Of a stretch of DNA of 64,000 nucleotides, positions 53,556 through 62,956 are shown one piece after another. The notes below the pieces were generated by a model, which saw only the letters and a list, made by a program, of their open reading frames with translations, was not told the DNA's origin and did no database searches. A program made the translations under genes and the position numbers. This DNA is from JAEMQF01 sp963850525 (GTDB lineage Bacteria; Pseudomonadota; Gammaproteobacteria; Burkholderiales; Burkholderiaceae_C). Each line of letters opens with the position of its first letter. Within the stretch, counting starts at the first letter, position 1. The stretch covers positions 124,001 to 188,000 of the forward strand of contig CAWKLQ010000010.1 in the NCBI GenBank assembly GCA_963850525.1, given 5' to 3'.

Positions 53556-54083
53556 ATGTTTCACGCCTTGTACACGCTCGCCGCCACCGCAGCAATGGAG
53601 CGTGCGACGCTGCTCTTGAATCACGTCCTGGCCGGCGAGGCGATGGCCACGCAGCGCTTGCGCGCTCACGTCGGACGCTGCATCGCGCTGCAAATCAAGG
53701 GGTGGCCGAGCCTTCTTCCGCAACCCCCCCACCTTGCATGGCGCATCACGCCGGCAGGCCTGCTCGAACGTTGTGGCCCGGCAGACGCGGCAGAGACGGG
53801 ATTGTGCATCGAGATCGATGCGTCCGATCCCGCCAAGCTTGCCCTGGCGGCACTCGCGGGTGAGCGCCCACGCATCGAGGTGGCAGGGGATGCGGCGCTT
53901 GCCAGCGACATGAACTGGCTGTTCGACAATTTGCGTTGGGACATCGAAGACGATCTCGAGCGCGTGGTGGGGGCGGTGCCGGCGCGTCAACTCTGCGAAA
54001 TCGGCCGCTCGGTCGCCGGCGCCGTGCGCAGCGCAGCGCAACGCTTGGCCGGCAAGGGCGGCGGCGCCAAGCCTTCGGTATGA
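53556..54083 (+). CDS. ubiJ: Ubiquinone biosynthesis accessory factor UbiJ (SCP2 domain)
   Basis: Lipid-binding scaffold of the aerobic ubiquinone complex. It has 175 residues. An SCP2-like sterol-carrier domain occupies about residues 15-115 and a helical C-terminus follows (NLRWDIEDDLERVVG, then RQLCEIGRSVAGAVRSA). Its stop overlaps the ubiB start by 4 bases (ATGA). The usual upstream ubiE is not adjacent; the polysaccharide genes are. Confidence 0.88.
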   Translation: MFHALYTLAATAAMERATLLLNHVLAGEAMATQRLRAHVGRCIALQIKGWPSLLPQPPHLAWRITPAGLLERCGPADAAETGLCIEIDASDPAKLALAALAGERPRIEVAGDAALASDMNWLFDNLRWDIEDDLERVVGAVPARQLCEIGRSVAGAVRSAAQRLAGKGGGAKPSV

Positions 54084-55633
54084 GGCGCGTCCTTCGGCTC
54101 CTGCGAATCCTCGTCACGGTGCTTCGCTACGGCCTGGACGAACTCGCGCTGTCGAGCTTCCGCCAACCCTGGGTGCGCCTGCTCGTGCGCCTCATGACGC
54201 TCGGACGGCGCCTGGACGCGCCGCGCGGCGAGCGCCTGCGCGAAGGGCTGATTCGGCTCGGCCCGATCTTCGTCAAGTTCGGCCAGGTGCTGTCGACACG
54301 GCGCGACGTGCTGCCTGATGATTTGGCCGACGCATTGGCGCGATTGCAGGACCAGGTGCCGCCGTTTGCCGCCGAGGTCTCGCGCGCCATCGTCGAGCGT
54401 GCGTTCGGGCGGCGCATCGAGGACGTTTTCGCGCGATTCGACGCGCAGGCGGTGGCGAGCGCCTCGATCGCCCAGGTGCATTTCGCAGCGCTCAAGGACG
54501 GGCGCGAGGTCGCGGTCAAGGTGCTGCGCCCGGGAATGCTCGAGGCCATCGAGGCCGACCTGGCCTTGATGCGCACACTGGCGCGCTGGATCGAGCGGCT
54601 GTCGGTCGACGGGCGGCGCCTCAAGCCCCGCGAAGTGGTCGCCGAACTCGATACGCACCTGCACGACGAACTCGACCTGGTGCGCGAAGCCGCCAACGGC
54701 TCGCACCTGCGACGCAACATGCAGGGGCTGAACCTGATGCTCGTTCCCGAAATGGTCTGGGAGCTGTGCACCCGCGAGGTGATCGTGATGCAGCGCATGT
54801 ATGGCGTTCCGATCAGCCAGAAACAGCGCCTCATCGACGCCGGGGTCGACATCCCGAAGCTCGCGCGCGACGGCGTGACGATTTTCTTCACGCAGGTGTT
54901 TCGTGACGGTTTTTTCCACGCCGACATGCACCCGGGCAACATTCAGGTGTCGGTCGAGCCGGCGACGTTCGGCCGCTACATCGCGCTGGACTTCGGCATC
55001 GTGGGCACGCTCACCGAGTCGGACAAGCAATACCTCGCGCACAACTTCATCGCCTTCTTTCGGCGCGACTACAAGCGCGTTGCCGAGCTGCACCTGGAAA
55101 GCGGCTGGGTGCCCACCGGGACACGCATCGACGAGCTCGAAGGCGCGATCCGCGCGGTGTGCGAACCGCACTTCGACCGTCCGCTGAAAGACATCTCGCT
55201 GGCGCAAGTGCTGCTGCGCCTGTTCCAGACCTCGCGGCGCTTCAACGTCGAGATCCAGCCGCAGTTGGTGCTCTTGCAAAAGACGCTGCTCAACGTGGAA
55301 GGGCTGGGCCGCCAGCTCGACCCCGAACTCGATCTGTGGAGCACCGCCAAGCCGTTCCTGGAGCGCTGGATGGACGCGCAAGTGGGCTGGCGCGGCTTGC
55401 TGTCGCGGCTCACGCACGAAGCGCCGCGCTATGCGCAACTCCTGCCCGAATTGCCGCGGCTGCTGCACCAGGCGTTGCGCAAGCAGCCGGCCGAACACGC
55501 GCAGCTGTTCGCCGAGTTGCTTGCCGAGCAGCAGCGCACGAATCGCTTGCTGCAAGGGCTTCTTTACTTCGTTGCCGGGGGAGTCGTGGGGACCTTCCTG
55601 GTGCTCGCGTTGACGGGGCGGCAGATCTTTTGA
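54080..55633 (+). CDS. ubiB: Ubiquinone biosynthesis protein UbiB (ABC1/ADCK family)
   Basis: Atypical kinase-like ATPase needed for ubiquinone synthesis. It has 517 residues. The family motif KxGQ is KFGQVLSTRRDVLP, with SIAQVH, VAVKVLRPG, HADMHPGN (catalytic loop) and LDFGIVG (metal-binding Asp). Two C-terminal hydrophobic segments probably anchor it, the last at about residues 493-512. It is coupled to ubiJ. Confidence 0.96.
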   Translation: MRRVLRLLRILVTVLRYGLDELALSSFRQPWVRLLVRLMTLGRRLDAPRGERLREGLIRLGPIFVKFGQVLSTRRDVLPDDLADALARLQDQVPPFAAEVSRAIVERAFGRRIEDVFARFDAQAVASASIAQVHFAALKDGREVAVKVLRPGMLEAIEADLALMRTLARWIERLSVDGRRLKPREVVAELDTHLHDELDLVREAANGSHLRRNMQGLNLMLVPEMVWELCTREVIVMQRMYGVPISQKQRLIDAGVDIPKLARDGVTIFFTQVFRDGFFHADMHPGNIQVSVEPATFGRYIALDFGIVGTLTESDKQYLAHNFIAFFRRDYKRVAELHLESGWVPTGTRIDELEGAIRAVCEPHFDRPLKDISLAQVLLRLFQTSRRFNVEIQPQLVLLQKTLLNVEGLGRQLDPELDLWSTAKPFLERWMDAQVGWRGLLSRLTHEAPRYAQLLPELPRLLHQALRKQPAEHAQLFAELLAEQQRTNRLLQGLLYFVAGGVVGTFLVLALTGRQIF

Positions 55634-55639
55634 TGCCGT

Positions 55640-55645
55640 TAAACT
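55640..55645 (+). promoter_or_regulatory. Candidate -10 element of the sodium:solute symporter gene
   Basis: TAAACT 52 bases before the ATG at 55698; no -35 consensus. Confidence 0.25.
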
Positions 55646-55697
55646 GCGCGCGCATTTTCCCGCTGCGTCAACGCCCATCCTTCGAGGAACCCCGGCC

Positions 55698-57164
55698 ATG
55701 CTGATCACGTTCGTCGCTCTGTACATGGCGGTGACAATCGCCATCGGCTTGCTCGCCGCGCGCCGCGTTCACAACGCCAAGGACTACCTGATTGCCGGGC
55801 GCAGCCTGCCGCTGTACATGAACGTCGCGACGGTATTCGCCACCTGGTTCGGCGCTGAAACCGTGCTCGCCGTGTCGGCGACGTTTGCCAAGGACGGTCT
55901 GCACGGCATCCCCGGCGACCCCTTCGGCGCCTCGGTATGCCTGGTGCTCGCGGCGCTGCTGTTCGCGCGCGTGTTCTATCGCATGAATTTGCTGACGATC
56001 GGCGACTTCTACAAACATCGCTACGGCAAGTCGGTGGAAGTGCTGACGAGTGTGGCGATCGTCGCCAGTTACCTTGGCTGGACCTCGGCCCAGATGACGG
56101 CGCTGGGCCTGGTGATTCATGTCTTGTCCGGCGCGGCGATCGACCTGAACACCGCCATCGTGCTCGGCGCCGGGATCGTGCTCGTGTACACCATCTTCGG
56201 CGGCATGTGGTCGGTGGCGTTCACCGACCTGTTCCAGACCGTCATCATCCTCATCGGGCTGACGCTCGTTGCGGTGGTCGTCGGCGACCTGGCCGGCGGC
56301 GCGTCCAAAGTCATCGCGCAGGCTGCCGCCGAAGGCAAGTTCATCATGTTCCCGGCCGACATGGAAGCGGCAGGGTACTGGGCGATGGCGAGCGCCTTCT
56401 TCGCCTTTGCGTTCGGCTCGATCCCCCAGCAAGACGTGTTTCAGCGCATGACGAGTGCGAAGAACGAGAGCACGGCAGTGCGCGGCACTCTCATCGGCGG
56501 CGCGATCTATTTTTGCTTCGCTTTCGTGCCGATCTTCATCGGTTATGCAGCGCTGGTGGCCGAGCCCTCGCTCAAGGAATTGTTCGCCTCCGATGACCCG
56601 CGCCAGATCCAACGCATCCTGCCCGACCTGGTGCTGAGCAAGATGCCGCTGTGGACGCAGATCATGTTCTTCGGCGCCTTGCTGTCGGCGATTCTGTCGA
56701 CGGCCAGCGGCGCACTGCTCGCGCCGACGGCGCTGTTCACGGAAAACGTGTTGCGCCCGTTCGTGCCGAAGATGGGCGATCGCCAGTTCCTGCTGACGCT
56801 GCGCGTCATCCTGGCCACCTTCACGTGCGCAGCGCTGCTGTTCGCGTTGAACAGCAAGAGCACGATGTACGAGATGGTGCAGAACGCGTACAACGTGACC
56901 CTGGTCGGCGCCTTCGTGCCGCTGCTCGCGGGAGCGTACTGGAAGCGCGCGACGACGCAGGGCGCGCTCGCCTCCATCGTGTTCGGCGTCGGCACCTGGC
57001 TCGCCGCCGCTCAGGGCGGTGAGGCGGTGCCGCTGCCGGCGAACCTGCTCGGCTTGTTCGCCTCAGCCCTTTTCATGGTGCTGGGGTCGCTCGCGCCGCA
57101 GCTGTTGCGCCATCACGGCCACAGCATCGAACACACTTCGCGCGCCGCAGCGCAGGGGCATTGA
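55698..57164 (+). CDS. Sodium:solute symporter family protein
   Basis: Membrane transporter of the SSS family, 488 residues with about 13 hydrophobic helices. Family features are the N-terminal KDYLIAGRSLP, FATWFGAETVLAVS, the helix GGMWSVAFTDLFQTVIIL and FGSIPQQDVFQRM. The substrate is not evident. It lies between ubiB and the FmdB gene, which are usually nearer to each other in relatives, so it may be an insertion into this block. Confidence 0.9.
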   Translation: MLITFVALYMAVTIAIGLLAARRVHNAKDYLIAGRSLPLYMNVATVFATWFGAETVLAVSATFAKDGLHGIPGDPFGASVCLVLAALLFARVFYRMNLLTIGDFYKHRYGKSVEVLTSVAIVASYLGWTSAQMTALGLVIHVLSGAAIDLNTAIVLGAGIVLVYTIFGGMWSVAFTDLFQTVIILIGLTLVAVVVGDLAGGASKVIAQAAAEGKFIMFPADMEAAGYWAMASAFFAFAFGSIPQQDVFQRMTSAKNESTAVRGTLIGGAIYFCFAFVPIFIGYAALVAEPSLKELFASDDPRQIQRILPDLVLSKMPLWTQIMFFGALLSAILSTASGALLAPTALFTENVLRPFVPKMGDRQFLLTLRVILATFTCAALLFALNSKSTMYEMVQNAYNVTLVGAFVPLLAGAYWKRATTQGALASIVFGVGTWLAAAQGGEAVPLPANLLGLFASALFMVLGSLAPQLLRHHGHSIEHTSRAAAQGH

Positions 57165-57198
57165 ACCCACCTGAGCGCGTGCCGCATGGCGCGCGACT

Positions 57199-57204
57199 TA
57201 CAAT
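57199..57204 (+). promoter_or_regulatory. Candidate -10 element upstream of the FmdB gene
   Basis: TACAAT 30 bases before the ATG at 57235; a GAGGAG ribosome binding site follows. No -35 consensus. Confidence 0.4.
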
Positions 57205-57234
57205 CGTCGGCTTTGGATTGCGAGGCGAGGAGCG

Positions 57235-57678
57235 ATGCCGATCTATGCCTACCGTTGCGAGGCCTGCGGTCATTCGAAGGACGTTCTGCAGAAGGTTTCG
57301 GATGCGCGCCTGACGACGTGCCCGCAGTGCGGAGCCCAGGCCTTCCAGAAGCAGGTCACCTCAGCGGGTTTCCAGCTCAAAGGCTCGGGTTGGTACGTGA
57401 CCGACTTCAAGGGCGGTGGCCAGAAGCCTGCCGGCGACTCGAAGAGCGACGCCGCCGCAACCTCCGGGACGCCCGGCGCAGGCTCCGAGGCCAAGGGCGA
57501 CCAGGGGGGCGCAGGCAAGAGCGCGGATGCGGGGGCGCCGTCATCGGACGCCAAGTCGAACAAGTCGACCGAGACGCCGGCCGGCAAGACGCCCAGCACA
57601 ACGCCCAGCACGACGCCGGTCGCCAAGGCGGCTGCCAAGGCGCCGTCCAGTGCCGGGACCGGCGGCACGCCGCCGTAA
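57235..57678 (+). CDS. FmdB-family zinc-ribbon protein
   Basis: 147-residue protein. The N-terminal zinc ribbon has two CxxC pairs (CEAC near residue 9, CPQC near residue 29) and the conserved SAGFQLKGSGWYVTDFK. The last 80 residues are low-complexity Ala/Ser/Thr/Gly/Lys, longer than usual. Function unknown; annotated historically as a regulatory protein. It precedes the DUF502 gene by 34 bases. Confidence 0.9.
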   Translation: MPIYAYRCEACGHSKDVLQKVSDARLTTCPQCGAQAFQKQVTSAGFQLKGSGWYVTDFKGGGQKPAGDSKSDAAATSGTPGAGSEAKGDQGGAGKSADAGAPSSDAKSNKSTETPAGKTPSTTPSTTPVAKAAAKAPSSAGTGGTPP

Positions 57679-57712
57679 CGGCGCGCCAGGCAAACCGCAG
57701 CGTGGAGTGCAA

Positions 57713-58360
57713 GTGAAAAAGTACCTGATTGCAGGACTGCTGGTGTGGCTGCCCCTGGGAATCACCGTCTGGGTGCTGCAGGCTGCGCTGGGCATGATCG
57801 ACAGCGTTTTCGGCTGGCTGCTCAGCGCCTCGCAGGCCATCCTGCCTGAATCGGCACGCGGCACGGTCGACCTGCTGCGCCACGTCCCGGGCTTGGGCGT
57901 GCTCGTGCTGCTGCTCGGCTTGCTGCTGACGGGCGCCTTCGCCGCGAACATCGTCGGCCAGTGGTGGCTCAGGCAAGGGCACACGCTGCTCAGCAAGATT
58001 CCCATCGTCAAGTCGATCTACAGCTCGGTCAAGCAGGTCTCGGACACGCTGTTTTCGAGCAGCGGTAACGCGTTTCGCGAAGCCGTGCTGGTCGAATACC
58101 CGCGTGCCGGCGCCTGGACCATCGCCTTCGTCACGGGCAAGCCGAGCGGCGAAGCTGCGGCGCAGCTTGTCGGCGAGCACGTCAGCATCTACGTGCCCAC
58201 CACGCCCAACCCGACCTCGGGCTTCTTCCTCATGGTGCCGCGCAGCGACCTGATTGCCCTGCGCATGAGCGTGGACGAGGCCCTGAAGTACGTGATTTCG
58301 ATGGGCGTGGTCAGCCCCGCGAGCAACGTGGTCGCGTTACCTCAAGTGTCGCGAAATTGA
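57713..58360 (+). CDS. DUF502 membrane protein
   Basis: 215-residue inner membrane protein with two hydrophobic helices (about residues 6-30 and 58-80) and a soluble C-terminal domain. Conserved blocks are WLPLGITVWVL, IPIVKSIYSSVKQVSDTL and YVPTTPNPTSGF. The start is GTG at 57713 with GGAG 5 bases upstream. Function unknown; the FmdB-DUF502-aspS order is common in betaproteobacteria. Confidence 0.9.
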   Translation: MKKYLIAGLLVWLPLGITVWVLQAALGMIDSVFGWLLSASQAILPESARGTVDLLRHVPGLGVLVLLLGLLLTGAFAANIVGQWWLRQGHTLLSKIPIVKSIYSSVKQVSDTLFSSSGNAFREAVLVEYPRAGAWTIAFVTGKPSGEAAAQLVGEHVSIYVPTTPNPTSGFFLMVPRSDLIALRMSVDEALKYVISMGVVSPASNVVALPQVSRN

Positions 58361-58460
58361 CGCTTGAGGTGCGGTGCGCCCGGCGGCAGACGGCGCGCAC
58401 CGGCGGCACCCCCGCCTGGCTGCGCCCTGCGAGACACGTTGAAAGATTCTGGAGCGATCG

Positions 58461-60248
58461 ATGAGAACCACTTACTGCGGCCTGGTGAGCGAAGCGTTGC
58501 TCGGGCAAACCGTCACCCTCATGGGCTGGGCACACCGCCGGCGTGACCATGGCGGCGTGATCTTCATCGACTTGCGTGACCGCGAGGGTCTGGTGCAGAT
58601 CGTTTGCGACCCGGACCGCGCCGAGATGTTCAGGGCCGCCGAAGACGTGCGCAACGAGTTCTGCCTGCGCGTCGTCGGCCGCGTGCGCGCGCGCCCGGCG
58701 GGCACCGAAAATCCCAACCTGACGAGCGGCAAGATCGAGGTCCTGTGCCTGGAGATCGAGGTGCTGAACCCGAGCATCACGCCGCCGTTCCAGCTCGACG
58801 ACGAGAACCTGTCCGAAACGACGCGCCTGACGCACCGCGTGCTGGACCTGCGCCGCCCGACGATGCAGCGCAACATGAAGCTGCGCTACCGGGTCGCGAT
58901 GGAAGTGCGCAAGTTCCTCGACGCGAACGGCTTCATCGACATCGAAACGCCGATGCTCACGAAAAGCACGCCCGAAGGCGCACGCGACTACCTCGTGCCG
59001 AGCCGCGTGCACCCGGGCGAGTTCTTTGCGCTGCCGCAGTCGCCGCAACTCTTCAAGCAGTTGCTGATGGTCGCCGGCTTTGACCGCTACTACCAGATCG
59101 TCAAGTGTTTTCGCGACGAAGACCTGCGCGCGGACCGACAACCCGAGTTCACGCAGATCGACATCGAAACCTCGTTCCTCACCGAGGAAGAAATCCGCAC
59201 GATGTTCGAAGGCATGATTCGCAGCACCTTTGAGCACGCGATCGGCGTCACGCTGCCGCCATTTCCGGTGATGCTTTACGCTGACGCGATGGCGCGCTAC
59301 GGTTCCGACAAGCCCGACTTGCGCGTCAAGCTCGAACTCACCGAGATGACCGACGTCATGCGCGACGTCGACTTCAAGGTCTTCTCGACTCCTGCGCAGG
59401 CGCTTGGCGGCCGGGTCGCGGTGCTGCGGATTCCCGGGGGCGGCGAGATGAGCCGCGGCGAGATCGACGGCTACACCGAATTCGTGAAGATCTACGGTGC
59501 CAAGGGCCTGGCGTGGATCAAGGTGAATGACGCCGCCAAAGGGCGCGAAGGACTGCAGTCGCCGATCGTGAAGAACCTGCACGACGCGGCACTCGCGCAG
59601 ATCCTCGCGCGCAGCGGCGCGCGTGACGGCGACTTGTTGTTCTTCGGTGCGGACAAAGCGAGTGTCGTCAATGACGCGCTCGGCGCCTTGCGCGTCAAGG
59701 TCGGCCACAGCGATTTCGGCAAGGCGCGCGGGCTGGTGCAGGGCGAGTGGGAGCCGCTCTGGGTGGTGGATTTTCCGATGTTCGAGTTCGACGCTGCCGC
59801 GCAGCGCTGGAATGCCGTGCACCACCCGTTTACCGCACCCAAAGACGGGCACGAAGACTGGCTCGAGAGCGACCCGGGGCGTTGCGTCGCCAAGGCCTAC
59901 GACGTCGTGCTGAACGGCATCGAACTCGGCGGCGGTTCAGTGCGTATCCACCGCGAAGAAGTGCAGAGCAAGGTATTCCGCGCCTTGCAGATCGGCGCCG
60001 AGGAAGCCCAGCTCAAGTTCGGCTTTCTGCTCGACGCGCTGCGCTACGGGGCGCCGCCGCACGGCGGCATCGCCATCGGCCTGGACCGATTCGTGATGTT
60101 GATGACGGGCGCCGAGTCCTTGCGCGACGTGATCGCCTTCCCCAAGACGCAGCGCGCCCAGTGCCTGTTGACGAATGCGCCGAGCAGCGTCGACGAAAAG
60201 CAGTTGCGCGAGCTGCACATTCGCCTGCGCGCCGCGCAGGTGAGCTGA
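58461..60248 (+). CDS. aspS: Aspartyl-tRNA synthetase
   Basis: Class II synthetase, 595 residues, bacterial type. The N-terminal OB anticodon-binding domain has WAHRRRDHGGVIFIDLRDR. The catalytic core contains FLDANGFIDIETPML (motif 1), FRDEDLRADRQPEFTQID (motif 2) and GLDRFVMLMTG (motif 3), with a GAD insertion domain between. A GGAG site precedes the ATG. Whether it also charges tRNA-Asn cannot be told from sequence alone. Confidence 0.98.
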   Translation: MRTTYCGLVSEALLGQTVTLMGWAHRRRDHGGVIFIDLRDREGLVQIVCDPDRAEMFRAAEDVRNEFCLRVVGRVRARPAGTENPNLTSGKIEVLCLEIEVLNPSITPPFQLDDENLSETTRLTHRVLDLRRPTMQRNMKLRYRVAMEVRKFLDANGFIDIETPMLTKSTPEGARDYLVPSRVHPGEFFALPQSPQLFKQLLMVAGFDRYYQIVKCFRDEDLRADRQPEFTQIDIETSFLTEEEIRTMFEGMIRSTFEHAIGVTLPPFPVMLYADAMARYGSDKPDLRVKLELTEMTDVMRDVDFKVFSTPAQALGGRVAVLRIPGGGEMSRGEIDGYTEFVKIYGAKGLAWIKVNDAAKGREGLQSPIVKNLHDAALAQILARSGARDGDLLFFGADKASVVNDALGALRVKVGHSDFGKARGLVQGEWEPLWVVDFPMFEFDAAAQRWNAVHHPFTAPKDGHEDWLESDPGRCVAKAYDVVLNGIELGGGSVRIHREEVQSKVFRALQIGAEEAQLKFGFLLDALRYGAPPHGGIAIGLDRFVMLMTGAESLRDVIAFPKTQRAQCLLTNAPSSVDEKQLRELHIRLRAAQVS

Positions 60249-60282
60249 CGATGCGTCGCCACAGGTCTCCGTGTACGCCGCG

Positions 60283-60771
60283 ATGAGCCCGGCGCAGCGC
60301 GCCGCGCAGCGCCGCCCGCCGAAGATTCCGGTGTCGGTACTGGTCGTGATCCACAGCGTTGCGCTCGACGTGCTGCTCATCGAGCGCGCCGACAGCCCCG
60401 GCTACTGGCAAAGCGTGACCGGCTCCAAAGACAGCGACGCCGAGTCGCTCATGCACACGGCGGTGCGCGAAGTCGCCGAAGAAACCGGCATCGTCATCGG
60501 CTCATCCCTGGTTCCGATGACGGCGCTGCGCGATTGGCGCTTGAGCAACGTCTACGAGATCTACCCGGTTTGGCGCCATCGCTACGCGCCCGGTGTCACG
60601 CACAACACGGAACATGTGTACGGCCTGCGCGTGCCGCGCCATGTGGGCGTCAATCTCTCGCCGCGCGAACACCTGCGCTACGAATGGCTGCCGTGGCGCG
60701 AGGCGGCAGAGCGCTGTTTCTCGGCGTCCAACGCCGAGGCCATCCTGCACTTACCGCGTTTCGTCGAATGA
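60283..60771 (+). CDS. nudB: Dihydroneopterin triphosphate diphosphatase (Nudix)
   Basis: Removes pyrophosphate from dihydroneopterin triphosphate in folate synthesis. It has 162 residues from ATG 60283; a GTG at 60271 is an alternative. The Nudix box (GSKDSDAE then TAVREVAEETGI) has one extra residue between G and E, as in NudB relatives. It follows aspS by 34 bases and its stop overlaps the next start by 4 bases. Confidence 0.9.
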   Translation: MSPAQRAAQRRPPKIPVSVLVVIHSVALDVLLIERADSPGYWQSVTGSKDSDAESLMHTAVREVAEETGIVIGSSLVPMTALRDWRLSNVYEIYPVWRHRYAPGVTHNTEHVYGLRVPRHVGVNLSPREHLRYEWLPWREAAERCFSASNAEAILHLPRFVE

Positions 60772-61556
60772 CACCCGCACCGTCCACGCTGCAGGGCGGG
60801 CACGTGTTGCGCGTCGCGACCTACAACATTCACAAGGGCGTGCGCGGCCTGGGCCCGCGCAAACGCCTGGAGATTCACAACCTGGTGCTGGGCATCGAGG
60901 CGCTTGACGCCGACATGGTGTTCCTGCAGGAAGTGCGGCACTCGAATCGCGCGGATGCGAAGCGCTTCCCCGACACCCACATCGGCTGGCCACGCCTGCC
61001 GCAGGCCGATTACCTGGCCCCGGAAGGCTACGCGGTCGCCTACCGGACGAACGCCGTGACGCGCTTTGGCGAGCACGGCAACGCGCTGCTGTCGCGTTGG
61101 CCGCTCGGGGACGCCGGTCACCATGACGTGTCGGACCACCGTTTTGAGCAGCGTGGCCTGCTGCACGTGCCGGTGCAGTGGCGCGACACCACGCTGCACG
61201 CGGTGGTTGCGCACCTGGGCCTGATGCACTCCGGCCGCGTGCGCCAGGTGGAGCGCCTGGCGCGCTTCGTCGACGCCGAAGTACCGCTCGACGCGCCGCT
61301 GATCGTCGCCGGCGACTTCAACGACTGGGGCGAAAAGCTCGACGCGCCGATGCGCCACAGCGGTTTGACGCGAGCCATCGTCGAAGGTGCAAGACCCTCG
61401 CGCGTGAACACCTTCCCGTCGCGGGTGCCGGTGTTCTCGCTCGACCGCATCTATACGCGTGGTCTGCGCTGTGTCTCGACCTCGGTGCCACGCGGCGCGG
61501 CGTGGGCGCGCATGTCGGATCACCTGCCGCTGGTGGCGGAGCTCGAGCTGACCTGA
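60768..61556 (+). CDS. Endonuclease/exonuclease/phosphatase-family hydrolase
   Basis: 262-residue EEP-fold metal-dependent phosphoesterase. Catalytic motifs are TYNIHKGVRG, FLQEVR (metal-binding Glu), AHLGL, GDFNDWG and SDHLPLVAE. Substrate may be a nucleic acid or a phospholipid-like phosphodiester. The next gene, clsB, is only 13 bases away, so an envelope-lipid role is possible. The E. coli ybhP-clsB pair has the same layout. Confidence 0.9.
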   Translation: MTPAPSTLQGGHVLRVATYNIHKGVRGLGPRKRLEIHNLVLGIEALDADMVFLQEVRHSNRADAKRFPDTHIGWPRLPQADYLAPEGYAVAYRTNAVTRFGEHGNALLSRWPLGDAGHHDVSDHRFEQRGLLHVPVQWRDTTLHAVVAHLGLMHSGRVRQVERLARFVDAEVPLDAPLIVAGDFNDWGEKLDAPMRHSGLTRAIVEGARPSRVNTFPSRVPVFSLDRIYTRGLRCVSTSVPRGAAWARMSDHLPLVAELELT

Positions 61557-61569
61557 GGGGCGAAAAAGA

Positions 61570-62862
61570 GTGGCGCCCAATGCACCACGCCCGGGTATGC
61601 GCGGCCAAGCCTTGCGCCCGCACCATGAACTGACGCTGCTCAAGGGCGGAGAAGAATTCTTTCCGGCGCTCGTGCAGGCGGTAGACGCCGCCCAGCATGA
61701 GGTGCTTCTCGAAACCTACATTTTCGACTTCGCGCGTTCGGTGATTGCCGTGTGCGAGGCGCTCGAACGCGCGGCAATGCGCGGCGTGAAGGTCTGCATC
61801 ATCGTCGACGGTGTCGGGACCGACGCCATCCCCGTACCGTGGCAAGAGCGGTGGGCCGCTGCCGGCGTGCGCTGGCGCATTTTCAACCCGGCGCGCGGCT
61901 GGCGCTTGCTCATGCCGCGGCGTTGGCGGCGCCTGCACCGCAAACTGTGCGTCGTCGATGGCAGCGTCGCGTTTTGCGGTGGCATCAATCTTCTGGACGA
62001 CTACTTCGATCCGAACTATGGCGAGTTGACCCTGCCTCGGCTCGACTTTGCGGTGCGCATCAAAGGCCCGCTCGTCGCCGACGTGCAAGACACGATGACG
62101 CGCCTGTGGTGGCGCTTGCAGGTGCTGCGCGAAACTCGCAAGGCCGACCTCGAAGGCGCGATTCACGCGGCGCGCGAGGTCGCGGCGGCGGGCGTGGACA
62201 TGGTCGAGAGCCGCAGCGACAGTGCCGCGATGTCGGGCTTGTCCGATATGCCCGAGACCGAGTCGGATGAATTGGCGCACAGCCCGCTGGCCGCGCTCGT
62301 GCTGCGCGACAACGTGCGCTTTCGGCGCCGCATCGAAGGCACGTACCGGGTGGCCATCGCCCTGGCGCAAAGCGAAATCCTGATCGCGAGCGCCTACTTC
62401 GTTCCGGGCGTGCAACTCCAGCGCGCGCTGCTGCGCGCGGCACGCCGCGGCGTGCGCGTCACCTTGCTGCTGCAGGGACGCTATGAGTACTTCATGCAAC
62501 ATCACGCGAGCCGCGCCGTCTACGGCGTGTTGCTCGATGCGGGAATCGCGATTTACGAATACGCGCCAAGTTTCTTGCACGCCAAGGTCGCGGTGATGGA
62601 CGCCCACGGTGGGTCGCTGGCGACGGTGGGATCGTCGAATCTCGACCCGTTGAGCCTGCTGCTGGCGCGCGAAGCGAATGTCTTCATCCGCGACGACGCC
62701 TTTGCCGCCGAGTTGCGTGCCCACTTGCTCAAGGCCATCGAGGAGGGGCGCCGCGTCGACCCGCAGGCGCACATGAACCGGCCCTGGCTCGCACGCCTCT
62801 TGAATTGGACCGCCTACGCGATGATGCGCGTCGCCATTCTTCTGACCGGCAACCGCTACTGA
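61570..62862 (+). CDS. clsB: Cardiolipin synthase B
   Basis: Phospholipase-D-superfamily enzyme that makes cardiolipin from phosphatidylglycerol. It has 430 residues. Two HKD motifs are intact: HRKLCVVD (about residue 117) and HAKVAVMD (about 337). No N-terminal transmembrane helix is present, as in ClsB; a hydrophobic C-terminal segment (WTAYAMMRVAILLTG) may touch the membrane. The start appears to be GTG at 61570. It follows the EEP-family gene as in E. coli. Confidence 0.92.
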   Translation: MAPNAPRPGMRGQALRPHHELTLLKGGEEFFPALVQAVDAAQHEVLLETYIFDFARSVIAVCEALERAAMRGVKVCIIVDGVGTDAIPVPWQERWAAAGVRWRIFNPARGWRLLMPRRWRRLHRKLCVVDGSVAFCGGINLLDDYFDPNYGELTLPRLDFAVRIKGPLVADVQDTMTRLWWRLQVLRETRKADLEGAIHAAREVAAAGVDMVESRSDSAAMSGLSDMPETESDELAHSPLAALVLRDNVRFRRRIEGTYRVAIALAQSEILIASAYFVPGVQLQRALLRAARRGVRVTLLLQGRYEYFMQHHASRAVYGVLLDAGIAIYEYAPSFLHAKVAVMDAHGGSLATVGSSNLDPLSLLLAREANVFIRDDAFAAELRAHLLKAIEEGRRVDPQAHMNRPWLARLLNWTAYAMMRVAILLTGNRY

Positions 62863-62956
62863 AGGTTCGCGATGCAGCGCAACGGGGCGCATCCCCCCCA
62901 GGGATGCGGGAAGCGCAGTGCGCTTCCGGACGGCACAATTCCTCAAAGCGCACGCC